A DNA stretch of 10,880 nt, taken from the NCBI GenBank assembly GCA_016927095.1, contig JAFGNI010000510.1:1-10880 (forward strand), given 5' to 3'. A program made the translations under genes and the position numbers. Source of the DNA: Anaerolineae bacterium (GTDB lineage: Bacteria; Chloroflexota; Anaerolineae; B4-G1; SLSP01). Positions 1 to 6,285 of the stretch are shown here, one piece after another (positions within the stretch are counted from its first letter, which is position 1; each line of letters begins with the position of its first letter). The notes beneath the pieces were generated by a model. It did not search any database. It worked only from the letters and a program-made list of their open reading frames with translations, and was not told where the DNA came from.

Positions 1-252
1 GTAGAGACGGGCCGGTGGCCCGTCTAGCGGAGACGGTGTAACGTTGGTTCCTGGTGCAGCCGGCGCAGACGCCCCACCGGGGCGTCTCTACAAAGCGTGA
101 GGCGCCTGGCCGTTGTAGAGGCGGGCCGGTGGCCCGTCTAGCGGAGACGGTGCAATGTTGGATCGTGGTGCAGCCGGCGCAGACGCCCCACCGGGGCGTC
201 TCTACAGAGGGTGAGGCGCTGGCCGTTGTAGAGACGGGCCGGCGGCCCGTCT
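1..252. repeat. Tandem 91-nt composite hairpin repeats (two complete, one partial)
   Basis: Unit 1 spans 1-91 and unit 2 spans 115-205; both are 91 nt and differ at only a handful of positions. They are joined by similar spacers of 23 and 22 nt (92-114, 206-227). A third, partial unit covers 228-252 and stops about 45 nt before the J-protein start codon. Each full unit begins GTAGAGACG (GTAGAGGCG in unit 2) and ends CGTCTCTAC, so its ends are inverted repeats. Inside each unit are two hairpins: a left one with arms AGACGGGCC/GGCCCGTCT (5-13/17-25) and a right one with arms AGACGCCCC/GGGGCGTCT (67-75/79-87), both with 3-nt loops. The 78-codon open frame across this stretch is a by-product of the repeats, with no coding support. 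The array may continue left of the window. This is a REP- or MITE-like family by structure only. Confidence 0.85.
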
Positions 253-296
253 TCCGGCGCGATGGAACCGCGCCATTGGGTGGGAGGTAGTATTTC

Positions 297-1292
297 ATGG
301 ACTATAAGGACTATTACGGCTTACTCGGCGTCTCCAAAGGAGCCTCCGAGAAAGAGATCAAGCACGCCTACCGCAAGGCTGCCCGCAGATACCATCCGGA
401 TATGAACCCGGATGACAAATCGGCAGAAGAGAAATTCAAGGAAGTGAACGAAGCGTATGAGGTGCTCTCCGATCCGGAGAAGCGCAAGCTCTACGATCAG
501 TTCGGCAGCGAGTGGAAGACCTGGCAGCAGCGCGGTGGGAGCTCTGAGGACTTCTGGCAGCAATGGGGCGGTCAGCCTGGCGCCGGCGCGCCGGGCGGCG
601 CGCGCTACACCTACACCACCGGACCTGGGGGCTTCGGGGGGGGGGCCGACGTCTTCTCCGACTTCTTCCAGCAGCTATTTGGGGGCTTCGGTGGAACCCG
701 CGGCAGCACCTATGGCGCTGACGACTTCAGCGGTCTTTTCGGCGGCATGGGGGGGCGAGGCCAGCCCCAAAACCGGCGTGGTCGCGATTACGAGCAGCCG
801 GTTGAGATCTCGCTGGAAGAGGCTTATCATGGGACCAAGCGGCTCTTCCAGATCGGCGACCAACGTATCGAGGTCTCGATCCCGGCGGGTGCCAGGACCG
901 GTACCCGGGTCCGTGTTGCGGGCAAGGGCGCCCAAGGCCTGGGTGGGGGCCCCTCCGGCGATCTCTACCTAGTGATCAACGTCGCGTCACATCCCGCGTT
1001 CAAGCGGGACGGCGACGATCTGGAGGTCACGGTGCGGACCGACCTCTACACCGCGGTGCTGGGCGGCGAGGTGCGCGTCCCCCTGCCCGATGGGCACTGG
1101 GTGATGCTCACGATCCCGCCTGAGACACAGAACGACACGCCTTTCCGGTTGCGGGGCAAAGGGATGCCCGTCCTGGGCCACCCCTCGCAGCGTGGTGACC
1201 TATTCGCCCGCGTCGAGGTTTCCCTCCCCCAGAACCTGACTGACGAGCAGCGCGCGCTCTTCGAGCAGCTCAAGGAAATGAGTCACAGCTGA
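297..1292 (+). CDS. cbpA: J-domain co-chaperone, class II (CbpA-type DnaJ)
   Basis: A cytosolic co-chaperone predicted to deliver unfolded protein to DnaK (Hsp70) and stimulate its ATPase. The 331-aa protein has a J domain at about residues 4-69 with the essential HPD tripeptide at 33-35. A Gly/Phe-rich linker follows (about 80-160), then two C-terminal beta-sandwich substrate domains (about 165-245 and 246-322). There is no CxxCxGxG zinc finger, so it is a class II (CbpA/DnaJ2) protein and not canonical DnaJ. The length fits that class. The start is fixed by GGAGGT at 283-288, 8 nt upstream of ATG. No grpE or dnaK is in the window. A run of ten G at 636-645, in codons 114-117 of the linker, is a possible slippage site. 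Repeats lie immediately upstream and I could not find a promoter there. The gene symbol is at family level. Confidence 0.93.
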   Translation: MDYKDYYGLLGVSKGASEKEIKHAYRKAARRYHPDMNPDDKSAEEKFKEVNEAYEVLSDPEKRKLYDQFGSEWKTWQQRGGSSEDFWQQWGGQPGAGAPGGARYTYTTGPGGFGGGADVFSDFFQQLFGGFGGTRGSTYGADDFSGLFGGMGGRGQPQNRRGRDYEQPVEISLEEAYHGTKRLFQIGDQRIEVSIPAGARTGTRVRVAGKGAQGLGGGPSGDLYLVINVASHPAFKRDGDDLEVTVRTDLYTAVLGGEVRVPLPDGHWVMLTIPPETQNDTPFRLRGKGMPVLGHPSQRGDLFARVEVSLPQNLTDEQRALFEQLKEMSHS

Positions 1293-1408
1293 TCAATCAT
1301 AGCCCAGATGAATAGCCGAAACCCGCTGGATGCCGGTGACACCGTTCACTATTTACGATTCGCCCAGCCGCACCCAACATCCAGCATCCGGCAGACGGAG
1401 GATCTTGC

Positions 1409-1831
1409 ATGTTCAGAAAGATACTTTTCGCTCACAACGGCACGCCCGCAGCCGAGCGCGCCATGCTCTATTTGGAGCATCTCGCGCGCTTGTCGTCGGC
1501 TGAGGTGATCGTACTGCACGTCTATCAGGAGCCGGATCGCTACTTGGCGACCTCCGGCTACAAGGCCCTGCTCGCGCAGCTGGAGGAGGTCGCGCACGAG
1601 ATCGTCAACGACTCGGTTGAATATCTTCAGAGCCTGGGTATCACCGCCTATGGCATGGTGCAGGCGGGGTCGTCGCCGGCACCCGTCATCCTGCAGATGG
1701 CGCAAGATGAGGAGGTCTCATTGATCGTCCTCGGCACGCGGGGCCCCTCGAAGGTTGCCGATATCCTCCTCGGCGACGTCAGCACTGAGATCCTGAGACA
1801 GGCCAGCTGCCCAGTTTTCCTGGTGCCCTAG
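1409..1831 (+). CDS. Universal stress protein (UspA family)
   Basis: A 140-aa single Usp domain with the Rossmann-like alpha/beta fold, probably cytoplasmic and dimeric. The N-terminal strand reads KILFAHNGTPAAERAM. The C-terminal signature has G109-x2-G112-x9-G122 followed by STEILRQASCPVFLVP, which is typical of the family. Two positions differ from the ATP-binding type. The acidic residue normally found after the first strand is Asn10, and the Ser/Thr normally after the last glycine of the signature is Asp123. ATP binding is therefore doubtful, an inference from family motifs. GGAGGA at 1397-1402 lies 6 nt before the ATG. The gene is 116 nt after the J-protein gene and 28 nt before the HtrA gene, so Usp and HtrA are probably co-transcribed. 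I saw no clear promoter in 1293-1408. Confidence 0.92.
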   Translation: MFRKILFAHNGTPAAERAMLYLEHLARLSSAEVIVLHVYQEPDRYLATSGYKALLAQLEEVAHEIVNDSVEYLQSLGITAYGMVQAGSSPAPVILQMAQDEEVSLIVLGTRGPSKVADILLGDVSTEILRQASCPVFLVP

Positions 1832-1859
1832 GGTAACCGCGAAGGAAAGGAGTGATTGA

Positions 1860-3050
1860 ATGCAGACAAAGACGCGCACACGCACCATCGTCATCATTGC
1901 CCTTCTGGTGATCCTCTCCTTGAGCTGTCTCTCCGTACCTACGGTGACACGGCAGGTGGAGATCACCGTCGCCCCGCCGACGGTCGTGCCGACGCCCGTG
2001 CCGCCGGTGGTGGTCGCGCCCCCCGCTGGCGCGCTGGCCGACCTGCAGTCGCAGGTTGAGGCGGTCTACGCCGTGACCGGTGACGCGGTGGTCAACATCG
2101 CGGTCACCACCATCGGCTACGATTTCTTCTTCAACCCCGTGCCCCAAGAAGGCTCCGGGTCGGGCTTCGTCTACGATACCGAAGGCCACATCATCACCAA
2201 CTACCATGTGGTGCAGGGCGCCGAAACCATCAACGTCACCTTCAAGGACGGCACCACGCTGGTCGCCGAGGTCGTGGGTGAGGATCCCACCTATGATCTG
2301 GCGGTCGTCAAGATCGATCCCGCTGCCTATCCTGTGCGACCGCTGGAGATCGGTGATTCGGAATCGCTCACCATCGGCCAGTTTGTGGTCGCCATTGGGG
2401 CGCCCTTCGGGCTGGAGCAGTCGCTGACTTTCGGCGTCATCAGCAGCCTGGGCCGCATCATTGAGAGTCCGGACAGTCGTTTCATCGGCGAGGCGATTCA
2501 GACGGACGCTGCCATCAATCCCGGCAACTCCGGTGGGCCGCTTCTTGACCTTGAGGGGCGCGTGATCGGCGTGAATGCCCAGATCATCAGCCCGAGCCAG
2601 GCCAACGCCGGCATCGGCTTCGCCATCCCGGCGCAGCTGGTCAAGCGCGTCGTACCCGAGCTCATCGAGTCCGGCGCCTATCGCCATCCCTGGATGGGCG
2701 TAGGGCCTGTGGGTCTGACACCGCAGCTCGTGGAGATCCTCAATCAGGCCGGCTATGCGGCGCCGGAGGACAGCGCCGGCGTCCTGGTGATCACAGTCGA
2801 GCAGGGCTCTGCCGCCGATCGCGCCGGCATCCGCGGGGCGCAGCGCGAGGTCCGCACCCGCTTTGGCGACGTTCCCGTCGGTGGTGATATCATTCTTACT
2901 CTCGACGGCGAGCCCATCTCGGACGCCCGCGACCTTATCGCCTATCTCGAGACCTTCACCCAACCCGGTGAAACCATCACCGTTGAGGTCTTCCGCGACG
3001 GCGAGATTCTGGAGCTCTCCGTCACCCTCGGCGCCCGCCCGACCGACTAA
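1860..3050 (+). CDS. htrA: HtrA/DegP-type trypsin-like serine protease with one PDZ domain
   Basis: An envelope-located serine protease expected to degrade misfolded exported proteins. The 396-aa protein starts with a basic stretch and a hydrophobic segment (about residues 10-26). A Pro/Val-rich linker follows (about 38-56), then the protease domain (about 65-265). The catalytic triad is visible: His116 in NYHVV, Asp146 in YDLAVV and Ser224 in GNSGGP. A single PDZ domain fills about 276-393. Cys23 follows SLS and resembles a lipoprotein site, but the -3 residue is Ser where Leu is usual, so anchoring could be by lipid or by an uncleaved membrane helix. AAAGGAG at 1846-1852 lies 7 nt before the ATG. 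Closeness to usp (28 nt) suggests one transcript. The symbol is at family level. Confidence 0.95.
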   Translation: MQTKTRTRTIVIIALLVILSLSCLSVPTVTRQVEITVAPPTVVPTPVPPVVVAPPAGALADLQSQVEAVYAVTGDAVVNIAVTTIGYDFFFNPVPQEGSGSGFVYDTEGHIITNYHVVQGAETINVTFKDGTTLVAEVVGEDPTYDLAVVKIDPAAYPVRPLEIGDSESLTIGQFVVAIGAPFGLEQSLTFGVISSLGRIIESPDSRFIGEAIQTDAAINPGNSGGPLLDLEGRVIGVNAQIISPSQANAGIGFAIPAQLVKRVVPELIESGAYRHPWMGVGPVGLTPQLVEILNQAGYAAPEDSAGVLVITVEQGSAADRAGIRGAQREVRTRFGDVPVGGDIILTLDGEPISDARDLIAYLETFTQPGETITVEVFRDGEILELSVTLGARPTD

Positions 3051-3073
3051 TGGGTCGTCTCGTGGGGCCTACG

Positions 3074-3101
3074 GCGGCCTCCCATGCATACCGGAGGCCG
3101 C
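3074..3101 (+). terminator. Hairpin after the HtrA gene, possible terminator without a U-tract
   Basis: The arms GCGGCCTCC (3074-3082) and GGAGGCCGC (3093-3101) are perfectly complementary over 9 bp around a 10-nt loop, starting 24 nt after the htrA stop codon. The position suits transcription termination or 3'-end protection. No T-run follows, so intrinsic termination is uncertain. Confidence 0.45.
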
Positions 3102-3158
3102 GCTCGTCAGATGAGCCTGTTGATGTCTGACTCTGGTTGGGCCTCCAGGGCAGTTGCA

Positions 3159-3234
3159 GATAGCACAACGATGCCGGGCCGGGACGGTGAGTTGCACCTG
3201 CGGTTGGTGCGACTCACCTGACTTGTGTGCTATT
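3159..3234. other. Two-tier inverted-repeat structure in the htrA-3392 intergenic region
   Basis: The inner arms at 3186-3198 (GGTGAGTTGCACC) and 3206-3218 (GGTGCGACTCACC) pair over 13 bp with a single G-U wobble and a 7-nt loop. Around them, 3159-3167 (GATAGCACA) pairs with 3226-3234 (TGTGCTATT), also with one wobble. The two tiers are separated by unequal internal strands of 18 and 7 nt. The whole lies in the 341-nt gene-free stretch 3051-3391. I do not recognise it as a known riboswitch or small RNA. It may be a structured RNA or a remnant of a palindromic repeat. Confidence 0.6.
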
Positions 3235-3316
3235 CAGGCCGCCCTGCACCACAGCCCGAACAGTCCGTGACGCAAGATGGCCAAATGCCATCGCCCTATC
3301 GGGCTCCCTCGTCGCT

Positions 3317-3346
3317 TTGGCGCGCCGTGACCACGTCAAGTATAAT
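3317..3346 (+). promoter_or_regulatory. Sigma-70-type promoter for the gene at 3392
   Basis: TTGGCG (3317-3322) and a perfect TATAAT (3341-3346) are separated by 18 bp. Transcription would begin near 3353, about 39 nt before the ATG at 3392. The promoter lies inside the upstream part of the longest open frame (from 3227), which argues that this upstream part is untranslated. Confidence 0.65.
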
Positions 3347-3391
3347 GGTCGCGACCTGCCTGCAGTTTCCAGCTACTCACAGGAGGCGCCG

Positions 3392-4120
3392 ATGACTGAG
3401 AGCCCAACCGATGTGGTCCGATACGACTTGCGCCGCTGGCGCAACGTGATGTGCCCTGAGAGCGAGCCCGACGCGGAGATCCGTGCCATCGACGCCGTCG
3501 AGGTCGAGATCGGCGGCCTACCGCCCCTTGGGGAGCGCATTCGTGCCCTGATCTCGCGCGTTGATCCCCTGAGCCACTACAAGGCCTTTGAGAACCTCGA
3601 CTTCCTCCTTGACGCCATCGGCAACCTCGACTATCCGGGCAGCCCCGCGGTCGATGTGCTTTGGCGCCACGGCGAGTTCGATGATGACCGCCGCACGCAG
3701 GCCAAGGCCTACGTGACGGCGCTCGACGCCTGGCTGGCAGCGGAGGAGCTACCGGCTGCTCAGACTGCTCATCCCGAGGACGCCGAACTCATGGCCAAGA
3801 CCTACAAGGCCCTTGGCGAGATGAATGACCAGAAGAGGTGGCTGGCGATGTGCCTACGCAAGACCCTCAAAGAGCAGGCTTACACGCCGTGGGATTTCAT
3901 CGGCGAATACGACGACGCGGCCTTCGTGCGCGCGGTCTACCTGTCCGTCCTCCATCGACCACCTTCGCCTGACGATCTGGCCTTCCGCGTCGAGGAACTC
4001 AGCCAGGGCAAGACCCGTGAGGCCTTCTTCTTGGAGATTATGGCCACCGACGAGCACCGCCGCGATCATCTTCATGGCGTTGCTGCCCACCTCAAGCAGC
4101 AGGCGCCGGCGGGGGAGTAG
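3392..4120 (+). CDS. Uncharacterised protein with a DUF4214-like C-terminal segment
   Basis: A 242-aa soluble protein with no signal peptide or membrane segment; I do not recognise the full-length family. Residues about 173-225 (from EYDDAAFVRAVYLSVLHR through EIMATDEHRRD) follow the DUF4214 pattern, in which an F-V-R-x-x-Y-x-x-x-L-x-R start is followed by an amphipathic helix. That domain is usually a C-terminal module of surface or glycan-related proteins, and its role is not settled. The N-terminal 170 residues are acidic and helical in appearance, with a single Cys21 near the start and Cys154 later. The open frame extends upstream to 3227, but AGGAGG at 3381-3386, 5 nt before ATG 3392, and a promoter at 3317-3346 fix the later start. 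It is a single gene with its own promoter, convergent with trmFO. Confidence 0.8.
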   Translation: MTESPTDVVRYDLRRWRNVMCPESEPDAEIRAIDAVEVEIGGLPPLGERIRALISRVDPLSHYKAFENLDFLLDAIGNLDYPGSPAVDVLWRHGEFDDDRRTQAKAYVTALDAWLAAEELPAAQTAHPEDAELMAKTYKALGEMNDQKRWLAMCLRKTLKEQAYTPWDFIGEYDDAAFVRAVYLSVLHRPPSPDDLAFRVEELSQGKTREAFFLEIMATDEHRRDHLHGVAAHLKQQAPAGE

Positions 4121-4166
4121 ACTCTCGAGCTCGGGTCCCTGGGGAAGGGCACCGGTATCATTGGAT

Positions 4167-4236
4167 TCGCCGGGAGAGAACCCCACCGGCGACGTGGAGG
4201 CTGCTTCCCCGGGGCTCGCTGTGGGGCAGCCTTTCT
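4167..4236 (+). terminator. Probable intrinsic terminator between convergent genes
   Basis: Two hairpins follow the gene ending at 4120. The first has arms TCGCCGG (4167-4173) and CCGGCGA (4186-4192). The second has arms AGGCTGC (4198-4204) and GCAGCCT (4226-4232); CCC/GGG can extend its stem across a TT bulge. TTTCT (4232-4236) closes the second stem and begins a short T-rich tail. The polarity suits the plus-strand gene; read from the trmFO side no T-run follows. Confidence 0.55.
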
Positions 4237-4251
4237 AAGCCTGCAGGCCTC

Positions 4252-5622
4252 TCACCCCATAGCTGGTGACGCTTGCGGCCCGGCGGTCCCTTCCCACAGC
4301 GGATGCGCCGCCATCCAGTTGTGGAGCGTCGTCAGCGCACGCTCGGCGTGCGCCTCACCCCGCGCCCGCTTGCCCCGGATACGCTCCGCGTGCGGCGGCA
4401 CGAGCCCGAAGTTGGCCTTCATCGGCTGGAATCCCTCGGGCGCGGCGTGGGTGATATAGTGCATCAAGGCCCCCGCCATTGTCTCCGGCGGCAACGTGAC
4501 CGGTGCCAACCCCCGGCTCACCCGCGCAGCGTTGACCCCTGCTAACCACCCACCCGCGACATTGCCCGCGTAGCCCTCTAGCCCCGCGATCTGACCCGCG
4601 AAGAAGAGGTCATCGCGGTCCCGCGTTTGCAGCGTCGGTCGCAGCAGCGTCGGCGCATTGATGTAGGTGTTGCGATGCATCGAACCATAGCGCACGAACT
4701 CGGCCTCCGCCAGGCCCGGGATCATACGCAAGACCCGATCCTGCGCTCCGTACCGCAGATTCGTCTGGAAGCCCACGAGATTGTAGAGTGTGCCCGCTGC
4801 ATTGTCCTGCCGCAACTGCACCACAGCATAGGGCCGCTGCCCTGTCCGCGGATCCCGAAGCCCCACCGGACGCAGCGGCCCGTAGGCCAGGGCCTTCACC
4901 CCACGCTCTGCCAGCACTTCAACCGGCAGGCACCCCTCAAAGAACTGCGCATCGTCCCGTTCGAAGTCGCGCAGGGGGATCCGCGGCGCCTCGATCAGTG
5001 CCTCATAGAAAGCCTCATACTCGGCTTGGGTCATCGGGCAGTTGATGTAATCACCCACTGCTGACTCGCCCCGATCGTATCGTGATGCGCGGAAGGCAAT
5101 CGACATATCGATGCTCTCCGCCTCCACAATCGGCGCGATGGCGTCATAGAAATAGAGGTTGGCTTCGCCCGTCAGCTGCTGGATGGCCTGGGTCAGGGCG
5201 GGCGAGGTCAGGGGGCCGCTGGCGACGATCACGATGCCCGTTGGCGGGATCGTGGTCACCTCTTGGCGTATGGATTCAATGCGGGGTTGCGCAGCCAGCC
5301 GCGCCGTGACCGCGGCAGAGAAACTCTCCCGATCGACAGCCAGCGCGCTCCCCGCGGGCACGCAATGCGCGTCCGCTACCTCGATCACCAGGGAGCTCAG
5401 GCGTCGCAACTCCTCCTTGAGCAGACCCGGCGCCCGGTTGGTCAGATTCGAGCCCAGGGAGTTGGAGCAGACCAGTTCTGCGAGATAGCCGCCTGTGTGC
5501 GCCGGCGTCGGCGTCCCAGGTCGCATCTCATACAGCGTCACTTCGGCGCCCAGCCGCGCTGCCTGCCACGCCGCCTCACTCCCTGCCAATCCCCCACCAA
5601 TGATCGTGACTTGTCGCTGCAC
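4252..5622 (-). CDS. trmFO: Methylenetetrahydrofolate-tRNA-(uracil-5-)-methyltransferase TrmFO
   Basis: The FAD- and folate-dependent enzyme that methylates U54 of the tRNA T-loop, using methylenetetrahydrofolate as carbon donor. The 456-aa protein, a normal length for TrmFO, begins with the FAD-binding strand [14 protein letters not shown] (residues 5-18). It carries the hallmark segment [20 protein letters not shown], in which Cys52 matches the catalytic Cys53 of the Bacillus subtilis enzyme. Cys231 in FFEGCLPVE matches the second functional cysteine. The C-terminal signatures [11 protein letters not shown] and [10 protein letters not shown] are also present. The open frame continues upstream to 5745, but GTG at 5622 is preferred. 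It has AGGAG (5635-5631) 8 nt upstream, and the encoded protein starts directly at the FAD motif. The extension would cross a strong hairpin. trmFO lies downstream of a DUF2007-like gene on the same strand, separated by 169 nt. Confidence 0.96.
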   Translation of the reverse strand: MQRQVTIIGGGLAGSEAAWQAARLGAEVTLYEMRPGTPTPAHTGGYLAELVCSNSLGSNLTNRAPGLLKEELRRLSSLVIEVADAHCVPAGSALAVDRESFSAAVTARLAAQPRIESIRQEVTTIPPTGIVIVASGPLTSPALTQAIQQLTGEANLYFYDAIAPIVEAESIDMSIAFRASRYDRGESAVGDYINCPMTQAEYEAFYEALIEAPRIPLRDFERDDAQFFEGCLPVEVLAERGVKALAYGPLRPVGLRDPRTGQRPYAVVQLRQDNAAGTLYNLVGFQTNLRYGAQDRVLRMIPGLAEAEFVRYGSMHRNTYINAPTLLRPTLQTRDRDDLFFAGQIAGLEGYAGNVAGGWLAGVNAARVSRGLAPVTLPPETMAGALMHYITHAAPEGFQPMKANFGLVPPHAERIRGKRARGEAHAERALTTLHNWMAAHPLWEGTAGPQASPAMG

Positions 5623-5658
5623 TGCGCCTTCTCCTATGATGCGCCTCGGATTCGCGCA

Positions 5659-5694
5659 GAGCGCCCAAGGGCTTTCTGCAGCCCTTGGGCGCTC
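5659..5694 (-). promoter_or_regulatory. Strong 15-bp hairpin in the trmFO leader
   Basis: The arms 5659-5673 (GAGCGCCCAAGGGCT) and 5680-5694 (AGCCCTTGGGCGCTC) are perfectly complementary around a 6-nt loop. On the minus strand the structure sits 36 nt upstream of the trmFO GTG, between it and the preceding gene. No T-run follows in either direction, so it is not a typical intrinsic terminator. It may be a leader or intercistronic RNA-stability structure. Confidence 0.6.
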
Positions 5695-5729
5695 AGAATC
5701 GCGATGCCCAGCCCCAACGCCTACGCTGA

Positions 5730-5750
5730 ATCGTGAATCGTCCATCGTGA
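5730..5750. repeat. Three tandem 7-bp ATCGTGA-type repeats
   Basis: ATCGTGA (5730-5736), ATCGTCC (5737-5743) and ATCGTGA (5744-5750) stand in direct succession between trmFO and the DUF2007-like gene. A similar TTTACGATTCGC stretch lies near 1354-1365, ahead of the usp gene. These look like short intergenic filler repeats; no function is evident. Confidence 0.5.
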
Positions 5751-5791
5751 CGGGGTGACCGCGCGCCCCGCCATGCTTCCTCGGCTTCTAC

Positions 5792-6085
5792 CTACGTGTC
5801 CTCCTCGCGCTGCTGCTTCACATCCGGCGGCACGCTGAAGATCTCGCCCGACCGTGGCGTAGCCGTCAGGAGATCGTTCGCCTCCTGCGCCCACTCCTGC
5901 GGGACCTGGATCTCGACGCGCCCGAGACCATTCACGGTAATGCCGATCGCCTGACCAGCGGCCTCGTACTTGAGGATCACCGGGATGCCCGCGCTCTCCA
6001 GCAGCCCACGGATGACATTGGCGCGCAGGTGGCCTTGCGCGACGTAGACCGTGACCAGGTCGGTGACGCTCTTCTCAGTGGCCAT
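5792..6085 (-). CDS. Small DUF2007-like protein (putative signal-transducing family)
   Basis: A 97-aa soluble protein. Residues 9-73 follow the DUF2007 pattern: a first strand (LVTVYVAQGHL), a helix ending LLESAGIPVIL, then GLGRVEIQVPQEWAQEANDLL. This matches the family habit of a helix ending in AGI(P), a variable segment, and a final beta-strand/helix pair with VP and a leucine-rich helix. The family has a ferredoxin-like fold and no firmly known function. The charged tail (about 75-97) is poorly conserved in style. The open frame could start further upstream at 6151, but AGGAGGTG (6098-6091) lies 5 nt before ATG 6085. It is transcribed divergently from the 521-aa gene and precedes trmFO. 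Confidence 0.82.
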   Translation of the reverse strand: MATEKSVTDLVTVYVAQGHLRANVIRGLLESAGIPVILKYEAAGQAIGITVNGLGRVEIQVPQEWAQEANDLLTATPRSGEIFSVPPDVKQQREEDT

Positions 6086-6122
6086 GTGTGCACCTCCTAT
6101 CCCTGACGGCATACCTATCCCT

Positions 6123-6151
6123 AGTGTCCTCCAAAAGCCGCTGTTTGTCAA
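6123..6151 (-). promoter_or_regulatory. Candidate promoter for the DUF2007-like gene
   Basis: On the minus strand a perfect TTGACA (6151-6146) is followed after 17 bp by GACACT (6128-6123), which matches the -10 consensus at only three positions. The start point would be near 6116, about 30 nt before the ATG. The -35 is strong and the -10 weak. Confidence 0.4.
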
Positions 6152-6181
6152 TGTTGCGCCACCCCCGGTGCAGTTTTTCGT

Positions 6182-6210
6182 TTGTCATTCGCTTCACCTG
6201 CTGGTATAAT
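6182..6210 (+). promoter_or_regulatory. Near-consensus promoter for the 521-aa/149-aa operon
   Basis: TTGTCA (6182-6187) and a perfect TATAAT (6205-6210) are 17 bp apart, and TGG directly before the -10 adds an extended -10 element. Transcription would start near 6217, leaving a leader of about 70 nt before ATG 6286. This is the strongest promoter in the window, and it excludes the upstream part of the open frame that begins at 6088. Confidence 0.78.
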
Positions 6211-6285
6211 GCGCATTGGCAACAGCTGCAGCCTGGATTAGGACACCGACGCCGGGGGATCCCGTCGCAGCAGAATGTGAGGGCT

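Noticed and set aside
1..252. CRISPR array
   Set aside because: The repeats are long (91 nt), only 22-23 nt apart, the spacers are near-identical to each other, and no cas gene is present.
54..290. 78-aa reading frame upstream of the J protein
   Set aside because: It lies entirely in the hairpin repeats, and its peptide repeats because the DNA does.
1779..2963. 394-codon open frame on the minus strand
   Set aside because: It is antisense to the htrA gene, which has clear protease motifs; long antisense frames are common in GC-rich DNA.
3227..3391. N-terminal extension of the 242-aa protein
   Set aside because: A promoter with perfect TATAAT lies inside it, and AGGAGG is placed correctly for ATG 3392.
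5623..5745. N-terminal extension of TrmFO
   Set aside because: It crosses a strong hairpin, and the FAD motif and ribosome site support GTG 5622.
6088..6285. N-terminal extension of the 521-aa protein
   Set aside because: It starts upstream of the promoter at 6182-6210 and is antisense to the DUF2007-like gene's leader.
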